Shown piece after piece: positions 45,474 through 55,972 of a stretch of 64,000 bases of DNA; the first letter of the stretch is position 1; each line of letters starts with the position of its first letter. Made by a program: the position numbers and the translations under genes. Source of the stretch: Aquanectria penicillioides (Eukaryota > Ascomycota > Sordariomycetes > Hypocreales > Nectriaceae); contig PYIU01000002.1 of assembly GCA_003415625.1 (NCBI GenBank), forward strand, positions 5,022,001-5,086,000, read 5' to 3'. The notes under the pieces were generated by a model. The model saw only the letters and a program-made list of their open reading frames with translations. It made no database searches and was not told where the DNA came from.

Positions 45474-46451
45474 CTTGGCGGTAGATATAAAGAGTTCCGG
45501 TCCGGTAACCAGAACGGGCAAAAAAGGGCGAGGAAGGGAAGGGGAGGTTTGTTGGTGTTTGGTCTGGGACTTGAGAGGCTGAGGGTGGGCGGGACAAGAC
45601 GCAGGACAGATGCGATTTTGTTAGTTTTCGGGCAGAAAATAATTTATCGCCGTCACCGCCCAAATTTCAGCGGGCGGTGACCAGTCACAGGGAGAGGGCC
45701 TGGAGGGGGAGGCCCCTCTCCGCCACTAGCAGCCACTACAGTATTAGCCTGAGGTGTTGGGCAAAACAAGCAACCGCTGCTGCGCGGGCACTGGGCACCA
45801 TGCCGTCTGTATCCCAATTTTTTGCCTCTTGGTGATTGGCTCGGCCGTGATAAGTAACAAAACAAAGAGGTATCGAGGGGCCCAGCCGAGATCCAAAAGG
45901 CCCTCCAAAAGGCCCTGCTGTTTTAATGGGTAGGCCCGGGGATGTCGCCCTGAAGACAGTTTCCAACTCATCACCGTGCTCTTCATGAGCTATTGTAGGT
46001 CCGGAAGAGATTTCAGAGACGCTCGAGTCAAGTCCCCATAGGAGGATAACGAAACAAAATTACTTTCCAAGGAAGAAAAGAAGGAATCTCAGAATCAGGG
46101 ATGAAAAAAAGCATCGAAAGGGCGGGTAAGCAACCGTCTTTCGTAAAATTCATTGTATACTATCTAACATCCCCCTCATGTTCTATCCCCAACCATGATA
46201 GTGCTTATCTTGGCTTCATCATTCTCGCAGTTTTCGTCTCGCCGGGAAGTAAAAGCAGGCTCCACAGCCTCTGAGTGTGTCTTCTTCATCGCAACCGGGA
46301 ATCTTCAGTCGACTTTCCACCCTTTTGAAAGCACATGTCGTGGCCTCTTCTCTTTTTGCAACTGTCCCCAAAAAAACGCCCTGACGCCTTTACATGCAAT
46401 CTCAATGTCGAAATCACCCACGGGGGGGTTCTCGCGAAGCAACCCTCCCAA
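45474..46451. other. Intergenic, HMT1 promoter and NSA2 3' region
   Basis: 978 bases between two minus-strand genes. A direct repeat of CCAAAAGGCCCT occurs at about 45893-45917. No gene supported. Confidence 0.45.
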
Positions 46452-47293
46452 TTACACCAACAAAACACTGTTGATGCAGCCCTCGTTCTCCGGGTTGTTG
46501 GTGACCTGGGCGTATCGGCCCCAGACGACCTTTCCACCGGCAGTAACCAGACCCAACTCGCTGACGTTGACCTCGATGACGGTACCCTTGGTCAGGACAC
46601 CCAACTGGGTGTAGAGAGGGTTCTGGGGGTTCTTCTTGACGCTGATGATGGGAAGCTGAACGGTGACACCCAGCTCGGGGTGGGTGACGTTGGCCTTCTT
46701 GTAACGGAGACCCATGGGTCGGATGAATCGCTCGTGCTTGGGGTTGCGTCGAGTAAAGTCGGGTCCGACAAAGGTGGGCTTGGTGATCATTCGCTTCCAC
46801 GACTTCTGATGGGTCTTCTTGCCAGTCTTGATAACCTTGAACATCTCCTCCTCGCTGATACCTCGGACCTTGGGCAGGGGCACCGCAAACTTGGCCGCCT
46901 TCTCAGCTCGCTTGTTCTTGATGGCGCTGCTGAGCGCCTTGGCGGTCGAAGGGTTGGAGCGATCCAGCAGGTAAGAGGGCATGGGCGTAGTGGGCTCCTT
47001 CTCGTCGGCAGTCTTGACGTTGCGTTCCTCGTGGGCCTTGATGGCCTTCTTCATCTGGATCTTCTCATTGTGACGCTTCTTCTGGTAAAGCTTGGCTCGG
47101 AGACCGCGCAGGTTCTGGGCGTCCTGAGAGGCCTTGTGTCCCTCACGGGCAGTGCGCTTGCGGACTCGCTCTTCGTGGTCGAGGCGGCGACCGTGCAGCT
47201 TGCGCCACCTCTCCATATACTCGTTCTGAGGCTGCGGGGAGTTAGCATCTCACATTGGATTGATCCACAGGCAGGATAGGCCGTGCATACCAT
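46452..47293 (-). CDS. NSA2: Ribosome biogenesis protein Nsa2 (TINP1)
   Basis: 260 aa. The first coding exon is only the ATG (47293-47291), followed by a 59-nt intron and exon 2 (47231-46452), giving [19 protein letters not shown]. Nsa2 is a late pre-60S factor acting in the nucleolus and nucleus on 27S rRNA processing; its C-terminal half resembles ribosomal protein eS8. Conserved: [57 protein letters not shown] and [19 protein letters not shown], with LLV at the end. Length equals the yeast protein. Without the ATG-only exon the frame would seem to start at the internal MERWRKL. Confidence 0.95.
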
Positions 47294-48068
47294 GTTTGCA
47301 GTGTTTCCCGGACAAGAAGAGACTTGGTATTGTGTTCGCGGGGATGTGATGCTGAATCCAAAGAAAAAAAGGCGGGAACGAGCAGGATTGATATGCTGTG
47401 GGGCACCAGCCTGATAATTTTTTTTGAGCGCCGGCCTCGATTGCAGCGAGTCCAATCATGATAATCAACGGTCTGCGCTAATCCCGATATGGATGTATCC
47501 GTACAAAACGGACTTGCCCAGGCATTCAACGACTACATTGTTCGAGAAGGGAACGATTCAATTTCATTCTAAAAGAGATGGCGATATGAGAAGTTGACAT
47601 GAAGTTTGGCAATTCTATCCTCCGAGTTATTTCGGGCTTGAGAATGCATTGATGGATTCACTGCGGATAACCGACCATGTTACCTAGGTGATCTCTCAAC
47701 CAGGGTGGCAACACAACCCATCCAGCAACCTTTTACGAAAATTGACGAAAGTGTTCCATAGACGGTTCTCGCCATTGGTTTCTCGATTTAAATTTGAATA
47801 GAAATTACACAACGTATATAGTTAAGCCCCATCTATGACTTCGGCTTTTTACTTGAATTTGATGTCTTAGATTCAATCAGACGGCGGTGACCCATTCAAG
47901 ACGGTAGGATACACAGACGCTATCGGAGCCCGGCGCTACGCTTATCCGGCCAATGCATCCCCGGCTCGTGAACTTTTTCGTCTTCCAAGCAGACGACCTC
48001 ACCAGGTAGTTACCATACCCTTTCGACCAGCAAATAGTGCCCACGCCCGAACGGCACTACGGTCCAAA
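47294..48068. promoter_or_regulatory. Divergent promoter region NSA2 / MRPL49
   Basis: 775 bases shared by a cytosolic ribosome biogenesis gene and a mitochondrial ribosomal protein gene. No gene inside. Confidence 0.4.
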
Positions 48069-48674
48069 ATGAGCAGGGCACTTCTCCGCTCCGCGCTGGA
48101 GCTTCGAGCTCCCAGTGCGCGCCTCGCTCCCTCCTTCATGCTGCCAATTCGCGCCCGCGCATTCAACACCTCGTCGCCCATGCTCGAGCCCGTCCACGTC
48201 AAGAACGCCGCCAACCCGACGGCCGACGAGCCTCGCCCCCTCGCCTTGAAGAAGAGCCACCCCGTCCCGCCTCCCAAGCCCATCTCCGACTCCGTCAAGA
48301 CCCTCCTGCCCCTGCTGGCCGCCCAGCCTGGCCACTACATCACCGTCCACATCCATGGCTTCCCCTACCTCGTCCGCCAGGGCGACCAGGTCCGCCTGCC
48401 GTTCCGCATGCCCGGCGTCCTGCCCGGCGACGTGCTGCGGCTCAACCGCGCCAGCGTCCTCGGCAGCCGAGACTTCACCATGAAGGGCGCTCCGCACATC
48501 GACGAGCGGGTCTTCGAGTGCCGAGCCACCGTCCTGGGCACCGAGTCAGAGCCCCTACGCATCAAGATCAAGAAGAAGCGGAGGCAAAGGCGGGCAAAGC
48601 AGGCCAAGAGCAAGCACCGATACACTATCCTGAGGATCTCGGAGCTGAACATCAACGCGGAGGATATCGAGTGA
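48069..48674 (+). CDS. MRPL49: Mitochondrial large-subunit ribosomal protein bL21m
   Basis: Intron-less, 201 aa. The Arg/Ser/Ala-rich N-terminus (MSRALLRSALELRAPSARLA) is a mitochondrial presequence. The L21 fold follows about residue 75: KTLLPLLAAQPGHYITVHIH, YLVRQGDQVRLP, VLPGDVLRLNRASVLGS, HIDERVFECRATVLG and KKRRQRRAKQAKSKHR, ending in the common TILRISELN. The fungal bL21m proteins (yeast Mrpl49) have the same order. The start is the first ATG, immediately before the presequence. Confidence 0.93.
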   Translation: MSRALLRSALELRAPSARLAPSFMLPIRARAFNTSSPMLEPVHVKNAANPTADEPRPLALKKSHPVPPPKPISDSVKTLLPLLAAQPGHYITVHIHGFPYLVRQGDQVRLPFRMPGVLPGDVLRLNRASVLGSRDFTMKGAPHIDERVFECRATVLGTESEPLRIKIKKKRRQRRAKQAKSKHRYTILRISELNINAEDIE

Positions 48675-48888
48675 TCGACCCAGCAAGGACATGCGGGCCA
48701 ATTGAAATGATCCAATAGGGAAGAAAACCCCTTATGAGGGAGCGTTGATGAACGTGTACAAAACAGTCAATCTAGACAGTGTACCAACTACCAGCTAGAA
48801 GCTGGCTGTATAATAAATAACAACAAAGCACTTTTTTTTTTTGCAATTGCAATTGCAAGCCAATTGGTCCGATCAATGTCACCGATCC

Positions 48889-48919
<31 letters not shown>

Positions 48920-49253
48920 CTTTTGAACCGCTGAAGAATATTTGAAAATTGAACACTCGCTGCGATGCGAGGTAATAACCTGGACGCCTTCTCTATCCGG
49001 CTCCAATCCAATTACAATTGTAGCGTGACTGAAATGAATCTCAGGCTCTGGATACAAAAAATGTGGGATGATGCCAAGTTCCGCAATGAAAGACAAGAAT
49101 GATACTCCCCAACACCAAGCTATAAATGCCGTCGTTTCCCAATGAATGTCGCAAAAAAAACACAAAATCGTGACGTCTTTTCTCTCTTTTGTTCATCCGA
49201 AGACCAAAAAACTCTGCCGTTGTTCTCATGCAAGATCATGCCGCACACCCGAT
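48675..49253. other. Intergenic with ATCA microsatellite
   Basis: 579 bases between convergent MRPL49 and MPS1. An ATCA repeat of about 7.5 units lies at 48889-48918, next to a GCAATT repeat (48843-48857). No gene supported. Confidence 0.5.
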
Positions 49254-51985
49254 TTACATCCTCCCAGCCATGGCTTTCTTGACGCTGGCCCAATAAGCCT
49301 GCGGCCAAACACTCACGCTCTCAGCCTCAGTAGGCATACGCTCGCGGCACCTCGTGACGACGCTCTGGATGATTCTACCAAGCAGTTCCTCGTCAATGGG
49401 GAGGGCCTTGTCGGTAAGCTCTGCGGGATACAGGAAGGGATCCGACTCATAGAGCAGCTCCTCGCAAGTAGGGCGCATGTGCTGGTCGCGGTTGAGGCAT
49501 CGCTTCATGGTGCGGATGAGCGAGGGAGGCACCGAAGCACCACCCATACCGCGGGAGGGGAACTCAATATCGTGGTTCCAGTTGATGATGGCCTGGCATC
49601 TGGACATCTGGTTGGCGATGTGGCCAAATGGAGGCACGCCGTACACCATCTGGTAGAGGATACAGCCCAGCGACCAAACGTCGCTGGGCTTGCCGAGCTT
49701 CATAAGCTTGGGGCGGCCAGGTGCGCGCCCACCGCGAGGGTTGTTGGAATCCATCAAGGACTCTGGCGACATGTAGTTTGGGGTACCGATTTGGGTCTCG
49801 CGGTGGACGTTGACAGTCTCATCCGTCTGAATAGCATTGGCGATGCCAAAGTCGATGAGCTTTAGCTGACCCTTGACCATGACAAAGTTGGCAGGCTTCA
49901 GATCCGAGTGAACAATATCGTGTTGGTGTACAGCCTGCACGCACTCGACCATCTCTTTCCAGTAGTATCGGACGAAGACAGGGTCGAACCTTGCGTATTC
50001 GGGGTTTTGACGAGCTCTCAAAAGGCTGTTCAAATCCAGCTCACCCATCTCCATAAGCTACAGGTGGTCAGCAGACATTCTTCGAGCTATTACCAGGCGC
50101 AACTCACCAAAGTAAGCACTTTCTTCTCATTGTTCAACTCGTAATCCATAAGCTGGATGACACGCTCGACATTGTCGAGTTTCCCCAGAAGCTCGATCTC
50201 GCCCTGGTATCCTCGGATGGTGATTTCATCCACATTCTCCAAAGCCACTCGCTTGAGAGCAAACATCTTGCCGTTCTCGGCTGTGACTCGGTAGACCTTG
50301 GCACTGCCTCCTCGGCCGAGGCAGTCCAGTCTGGTGTAGGGAGTGCCGTTCACTCTGAGAATGTTTCGTCTCTGCTTGCTGTGAGTGGCTGTGGCAGCGC
50401 CTGCAGTAGTTGTAGCAGCTTCCAAGACAGACATCTTCGGGGGCGGTGGGGGAGCCTGGCGATGAGGAGTATTCCGTGCCACGCTGGCGAGAGGTTTCCT
50501 CTCGGGCGAGACTGTCCTCGGGACGCCAATAGCAGCGTTCATTGGGCGCATAGGCACCTTCTCCAGGACCAGTTCGGCAGCGGGTTTCGTTCGCTTGTAG
50601 CTTGACATGATATCGTTTTCCTGATCACGTCGGGAGGGCATCTCGGGTCGAGATGCGGGAAGTTTATAGTGAATCTCATCGGGCTCGCTCTGTTCCGGCT
50701 CCGGCTCCGGCTCAGGTCGTGGAGCCAGCTCTGGGGCTAGAACCACTTCTGGGGTGGCCTCCCGTGGTGAGGGGACCCGTGGGGATGGTTCACGAGTGGA
50801 TGGCTCGCGAGGAGAAGGTCTAGCAGAGCCCATGCGCAGGTCAAGATTCGAGGCTTGCCTTCGGTGGAGGGCACGAGCAGCGGAGTTACCACTGACCGGG
50901 CTTCCCGAGTTGAAGTTGCGGATTCCATCGCCATAATAGGGGGCAGCGTCTTCAGCGGGTTGGCTCTCAGACTCTTGGCTCGACGCCAGGGGCTCACCCT
51001 CACCGTTCACTTCCTCCTCTTCACTCTGTCTCCGTCGGCCTCGACGAGCGGGTCCACTAAGGAAGCTTCCTGCAACCTTGCCAACTCGCTTAACTCGCAT
51101 GGAGCTCTGGAGATTAATGTTGTCCTCTGGTCGAGTTCGGGTGCTGGTAGATGGGTAACGCGAAACACTACCATGGCTAAAAGGAGGGGGGTTGCGGGCC
51201 ACGGTTGCTGGTGGCTCTTCAAATTGCTCATTCTCCATCTCGATACTGGACTTATCAACCATAGATCGGTCCATGCTGGACAGTCCTGAAGATGGTCCGG
51301 TAGAGCCGAGGCGACTGCGGTTGCCAGAGGATCCGGCGGCGATTCGTACCACACGTCCACCATGAGAAGGTGTGTTAATATCGGCTTGGGGTTCGTGCTT
51401 CTCATCTGAAGACTTGTCCCGGCTGCCGGGACGGCTCTGGGGTCGCGATCGCTGAGTTGACCGGGACATTGATGTTGACCGCCTCTTGGCAGGCTTCATC
51501 TGATTAAGGCTCTGAGGAGTGTTGCTCAACCGGACCACCCTCCTTCTTACGGGGCTGGCGTCCCGGCTGGCAGCAGGGCTGGTCGGCTTGGATGACCTTC
51601 CGTCGGTGGCCTGGACACTTCCGGAACGAAGGTGTCTTCGGCTTTCAGACGCCGAAGAGGTTGACGCGTTCAAGGCGCTGGTGCGTCGTCGAGTTCGGGG
51701 AGGGGAGGCGGCACGTTGTGCTTGCTCAGGGGCACCGTCGCCGAGGATGGCTTTGGTGAGAGCGCTGAGCTTCATAGGCACCGGGATCTCATCCTCGGAG
51801 CTGTCGTCGTGGAATTGTTGTTGATGTTGTGGCGCTTGGCTATTTGAGCCAGCAGGGCCGGAGGGCGCTTGGTGGCTATCGTTGTGATTCATTAATGATC
51901 TCGAGGGGAGTCGTCGAAGGGCTTGACGCTGGGATATCCTCCGGACAAGGCCGGGTCCCATGGGTGTAGGCGAAGCCGTCGCCAT
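49254..51985 (-). CDS. MPS1: Spindle checkpoint kinase Mps1/TTK type
   Basis: 893 aa from two exons, 51985-50108 and 50057-49254 (50-nt intron inside the kinase domain). Mps1 phosphorylates kinetochore proteins to start the spindle checkpoint and acts in spindle-pole duplication. A disordered N-terminal region of about 560 residues rich in Ser, Pro and Arg precedes the kinase. Kinase motifs: YTRLDCLGRGGSAKVYRV, KMFALKRVALE, HDIVHSDLKPANFV, KLIDFGIAN, the activation-segment signature QIGTPNYMSPE, and KPSDVWSLGCILYQMVYGVP, which mark the Mps1 family. The tail after the kinase is short. The frame stays open upstream without ATG, so 51985 is the best start. Confidence 0.93.
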
Positions 51986-53495
51986 GTTATTGTTGTTGAT
52001 CTGTCGGCGCGTTGGAGCGATGCGGCAATCGGATTGAGGAGGAATTGGAGGCTGATTCAAAGAAGTGTAAAAGATGTACTACGTGTCGGTCAATCCCATG
52101 ATATGAACCGCAGCAAGATTACCAGAAATTTAGTTCATGCGGCGCGTCGGGTTGCATCGTCGAAGAAGAAGGGTGGATGAACTAGAGCTGTATTTTGGAT
52201 GTTGACGGCCTGGCCAATCAGGAGTGGGTCGGTTGCCTGAACAACGAGATCCCGGACGACGCGACTCAGGCGGGCCGAAGAATCAGCCAAGAAGATTCGA
52301 AATGCCACCCACCACACGCAGGAGTGACTTTTTAGGCAGTAGTTAATTATTATCGAACTATTTATTTCTCGTAAGAGGAGAGGACAGGGACAAAACATGG
52401 GCCAGCATGTCCAGTCTCGGGAAGGGAGTCTCACCAAAATCCAAGTAGTATTTCAATTTGACAAGAGAGATGCCTACACTGCCCCGTTGCATTGCAAATC
52501 ACCGGGAAAAAAATGAATTCTCGGCAGTTTAATGCATTCGTTGGCCCTTGGCATACCAACGGCAGCGAGACAGGGCAAAACAGGGCTCAGCTTGAGCCGA
52601 CACACAAGGGACGCAGCCACACAATGTCGGCAGCGTGGGAATCCATCGATGAATATTTTGTTGTGTGTCTAGGAGGTTGAGGAAGCACCATGATTACTAT
52701 TATTCTTCTTCTTCTTATTTTGTCTTGGGCTTTGGGGGGGGGGGGGGGGACTAAGGTTGCTTGACGGATACAATATTGCAACCAGCCACTTGGAATCTCG
52801 CAGACCGCTTTCTGCCATGATGGTGCCCAACGCATTGAGCTTAACGGCCGTTTGTTATACTTAGCTAACGTCCATCTGACTAACAGATACACCGACTATG
52901 CACGTCTCTCTTACTTACATAGGTAGGTAGGCAGGTAAGTAGGCAGCTTACTGCCAACACCCCGCTCATGTGCTGTGCAGATCAACTTGATTTACTAAGT
53001 GTGTGTGTGTGAGAGAGTGTAGGCACACTAATCTCAGAGGTGCTGTTCAGTAAATACCTACCTACCTACCTAACCTAGGCATGTAGGCATGTCCTCCGCA
53101 GGCATGTAACTACTGTGCAGTAGCTACCGTCATTGGCGGCTGTTTGGCCGCACAGAAGCTCCCCCACAAAACTCCCGTCTTGCTTCGGGGCGTCGGGCCC
53201 CGGGGCATCGCCGAACCCCCCCTGGAACGAGCCAATGCAGCAGTCGCCGAGTGCGGTGGTTCGCCCAATCAACTCCCTGGGATCACGTCCCGCGCCGCCA
53301 AGCTCTCCAACTGATCCCCAGCCAACTGATCCCAGTGACGGCGGCGGCGGCGGCCACATCTCCAACAAAGCAAAGCAAGGCCGGCGGACTCAGACTCTGG
53401 TTTCCTCCCTCCCACTTCACTCCCTCTCTCTCCTCCCCCCGCTTCCCTCGCTCCGCCTCGCCACTTTGCTCCAGCTCCAGGTCGATGCTATTGCG
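51986..53495. promoter_or_regulatory. Divergent intergenic region MPS1 / PER1
   Basis: 1.51 kb. A run of 16 G lies at 52734-52749. Two clusters of TAGG/CCTA tetranucleotides occur at 52918-52955 and 53055-53085, separated by a GTGT/GAGA run (53000-53016). A pyrimidine-rich stretch (about 53395-53460) lies just before PER1. No gene supported. Confidence 0.5.
52734..52749. repeat. Poly-G tract (16 G)
   Basis: G16 in the intergenic region between MPS1 and PER1. Confidence 0.8.
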
Positions 53496-54712
53496 ATGGC
53501 ACCTCAACGGGGGCGGCCATGGACGCAGGTCCTCTCCCTGACCGTCCTCATCCTAGCGCTCGCCGCCACAGCGCATGCTTCTCGTGGCGATCGCCTTCCC
53601 GAGTTCCGCACCTGTCTCGAGGTAAACAGACCTCGCCTGTTCCGCCCGCCCGCCCTCGTAGCGCTGACAATTCGTGCGTGTTAGGTTTGCCGAGACGAAA
53701 ACTGTGGCCCTGGAAAGGATCACACCCCGATCCGTACGTTTCTCGCGTCCCGACGACCTCGCCGTCTTGTCGACGCATCCTCGAGCTGACATTATCCTGC
53801 ACAGCACTGCTCCACCGCCTCCTCCTCTGGAACTGCGCCGGCGAATGCGACTACGCCTGCCAACACATCGTCACCAGTCAGCGCATCGCCGTCGGCGACA
53901 GCGTCGAGCAATTCCACGGGAAATGGCCCTTCTACCGCTTCCTGGGAATGCAGGAGCCCTTCAGCGTCCTCTTCTCCCTGGGCAACCTGTGGGCGCATTG
54001 GGATGGCCTCAAGAAGGTCCGCGCCCACATCCCTGCCTCTTACACCATGCGCCCGTTCTACGTGTGGCTGGCTTGGGTTGGCATCGCCTCATGGGTCTTC
54101 AGTTCCATCTTCCACACCCGCGACTTTGCTCTGACTGAGGAGCTCGATTACTTCGCTGCGGGCGCCAACGTGCTCTACGGCATGTACTACACCCCGGTCC
54201 GCATCTTCCGCCTCGATAAGCCAACAGCCCGCCGTCGCTCCGTCCTGCGCGCCTGGACCCTCCTCTGCCTCTCGCTATACCTGTGCCATATTTGCTACCT
54301 GAAGTTTGTGAGATGGGATTATACCTACAACATGGCTGCCAACGTCGTGTGTGGAATTATCCAAAACATTCTCTGGACTTGGTTCAGTTTTGATAGATAT
54401 AAGAAGTCTAAACGTGCCTGGGCAACCTGGCCTGGTTTCGTTGTTGCGTGGGTCATCTTTGCCATGAGCATGGAACTGTTTGATTTCCCGCCTTGGCTGT
54501 TTTCTATCGATGCCCACAGCCTATGGCATCTTATGACGATTGGACCTACCATCCTGTGGTATAAGTAAGTCTCGCTGCCCTTTTTTTCCTTTCTCTCTTT
54601 TTTTTTCTCCTTCTTTTTTCAACCATGTTGACATCGGCACTAACGTGATCACAGCTTTTTGCTCAAGGATGCAGGGGACGATATTGCCGGAAGTCAAAGA
54701 CTAAAGTCATAA
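53496..54712 (+). CDS. PER1: GPI-anchor lipid remodelling protein Per1 (PGAP3)
   Basis: 330 aa from four exons: 53496-53621, 53685-53733, 53805-54564 and 54655-54712. It removes the sn-2 acyl chain of GPI anchors in the ER, as part of GPI remodelling. A signal peptide (about residues 1-28, SLTVLILALAATAHAS) is followed by the Cys-rich lumenal segment CLEVCRDENCGPGKDHTPIP and LHRLLLWNCAGECDYACQ. Seven membrane segments follow. The CREST-superfamily catalytic motifs are present: SSIFHTRDFALTEELDYF and IDAHSLWHL. It ends in SQRLKS. The short second exon (49 nt) supplies the second Cys cluster. All splice sites restore the family sequence. Confidence 0.95.
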
Positions 54713-55248
54713 GACTTTGTGGCCTGACACCATTATCTTTTTTTCATCTCCTTCCTAGGACAACCGCTGGCAAACAGTTGAAGCGGATATATAGGAAGAA
54801 AGATGTCAATACGACTTGATAATCAAGCAATGACGACAATTCAACAGTGATTATGGGGGCAGGATATCAACCCCAGTATGCACAATCAATAAACGAGGCC
54901 ACCTTCACATGCCCGCGCCATGATTCGGCGATTACAATTTAGAAGTGGCAAAGTTATTCAAGCCCCTGTATGTCAACATCATCATCATCATCATCATCAT
55001 CATCACCACCACCACCACCACCACCACCACATCATGGTCATGCAAAAAGACTGCAGGGTGCAGCAAAACAAAGTGTTATGTATAATACGGAGACCATATA
55101 TTCATTGAGCAATTATGTTCAAATCGTACCCTATCGTAACAATTCAAAAAAAAGACAAGTAACCATCATCATCAGCCCGTCCCAGTTCCCCTTATTGAGA
55201 TTCAGGCACCCAGGGTCACCACCAGGCTCGAATTCCACCATGGGTCGA
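54713..55248. other. PER1 3' region with CAT/CAC array
   Basis: 536 bases after PER1. Holds an AATAAA-type signal near 54884-54892 and a compound microsatellite (54977-55030). No gene supported. Confidence 0.5.
54977..55030. repeat. Compound microsatellite (CAT)9(CAC)9
   Basis: 27 nt of CAT followed by 27 nt of CAC without interruption, 3' of PER1. Read as protein it gives only poly-His, so it is not coding evidence. Confidence 0.85.
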
Positions 55249-55509
55249 TCAGCCTGCTTGATACGAACCGAGGATGAACCCAGCCGCGCCAATGACCAGC
55301 ATGACCGACGCAGTAAGTGACGCGCTCACCTCTCTCTCTAACCAGTTCTGGCGAAGGCGCATCGTGCCCAGCCGCATGAAGAAGAGCTCCTCGACGGATA
55401 CCTCTCCTTTCAAGTTGGGCCGCAGCTCCGTGGACTCACGAGCGGTTTTCTTCTTCTCCACTCTATTGCCTAGCGTACTCGTCAGTGATTGTATTCTTTT
55501 GATGTTCAT
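55249..55509 (-). CDS. Possible small tail-anchored protein (86 aa)
   Basis: ATG-initiated frame with a charged N-terminal half (RVEKKKTARESTELRPNL) and one C-terminal hydrophobic segment (LTASVMLVIGAAGFILGS) ending three residues before the stop, as in tail-anchored proteins. I do not recognise the family. It starts only 85 bp after the stop of the previous minus-strand gene, so it could also be part of that gene's 3' region or an unrelated chance frame. A GTGAGC inside the hydrophobic segment could act as a donor, but splicing there would remove the membrane segment. Confidence 0.3.
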   Translation of the reverse strand: MNIKRIQSLTSTLGNRVEKKKTARESTELRPNLKGEVSVEELFFMRLGTMRLRQNWLEREVSASLTASVMLVIGAAGFILGSYQAG

Positions 55510-55594
55510 CGCGCATATATATATGTGTGTTTATGTGTGTCGATTTGGTTGTTTTTGTTGTTCAAAAATATTCAGGGGGTGGGAGGTTTTATTC

Positions 55595-55972
55595 TTACAG
55601 CAGAGTGAGAGACACATCGCCCTGAAGGCGGGCCTTGAGCTCAACCTCAACATCCAAGTTGAGGCCGAGCTGCAGACGAACGGGCTTGGTGTCGGCCAGG
55701 CGAGGCAAGACGGCACCGGTCTTGATACCGCCAGTGGTGGCGAGCTGCTTGTTGTTGCGGCGGCGGCGACGGCCCCGCGAGTCAACGCTGGAGCCCATAT
55801 CCGAGGCCGAGTCGTCGAGCTGCCGGCGCAGGTCAGCAAGGACATCATCCGCGGCACGGGGGGGGCTATTGCTGCCGGCGGGGCCGGAGCCTAGTGGCCG
55901 GGGGCCGGAGGGGCCGGAGGGGAGGACCGCGGTAGTACCGACCTTGGGCATCATGGCGGGTTGGGAAGCCAT
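55595..55972 (-). CDS. Hypothetical conserved fungal protein with KPVRLQLGLNLDVE C-terminus
   Basis: 125 aa from the ATG at 55972. The N-terminus is Pro/Gly/Ser-rich and disordered, followed by SRGRRRRRNNKQ and the hydrophobic/acidic end KPVRLQLGLNLDVEVELKAR. Proteins ending this way are familiar as short hypotheticals of filamentous fungi. The function is unknown to me. The open frame extends upstream to about 56389 without an ATG, encoding PSYFDSYSHTLYQSV. A longer protein with a start in another exon is therefore possible. I give the first ATG in frame. Confidence 0.5.
   Translation of the reverse strand: MASQPAMMPKVGTTAVLPSGPSGPRPLGSGPAGSNSPPRAADDVLADLRRQLDDSASDMGSSVDSRGRRRRRNNKQLATTGGIKTGAVLPRLADTKPVRLQLGLNLDVEVELKARLQGDVSLTLL

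Noticed and set aside
46335..47279. 314-residue plus-strand frame antisense to NSA2
   Set aside because: It is the reverse-strand shadow of a highly conserved gene; its composition follows from the codon usage of NSA2.
54920..55108. Poly-His small ORF
   Set aside because: Translation of the CAT/CAC microsatellite; no other protein-like sequence.
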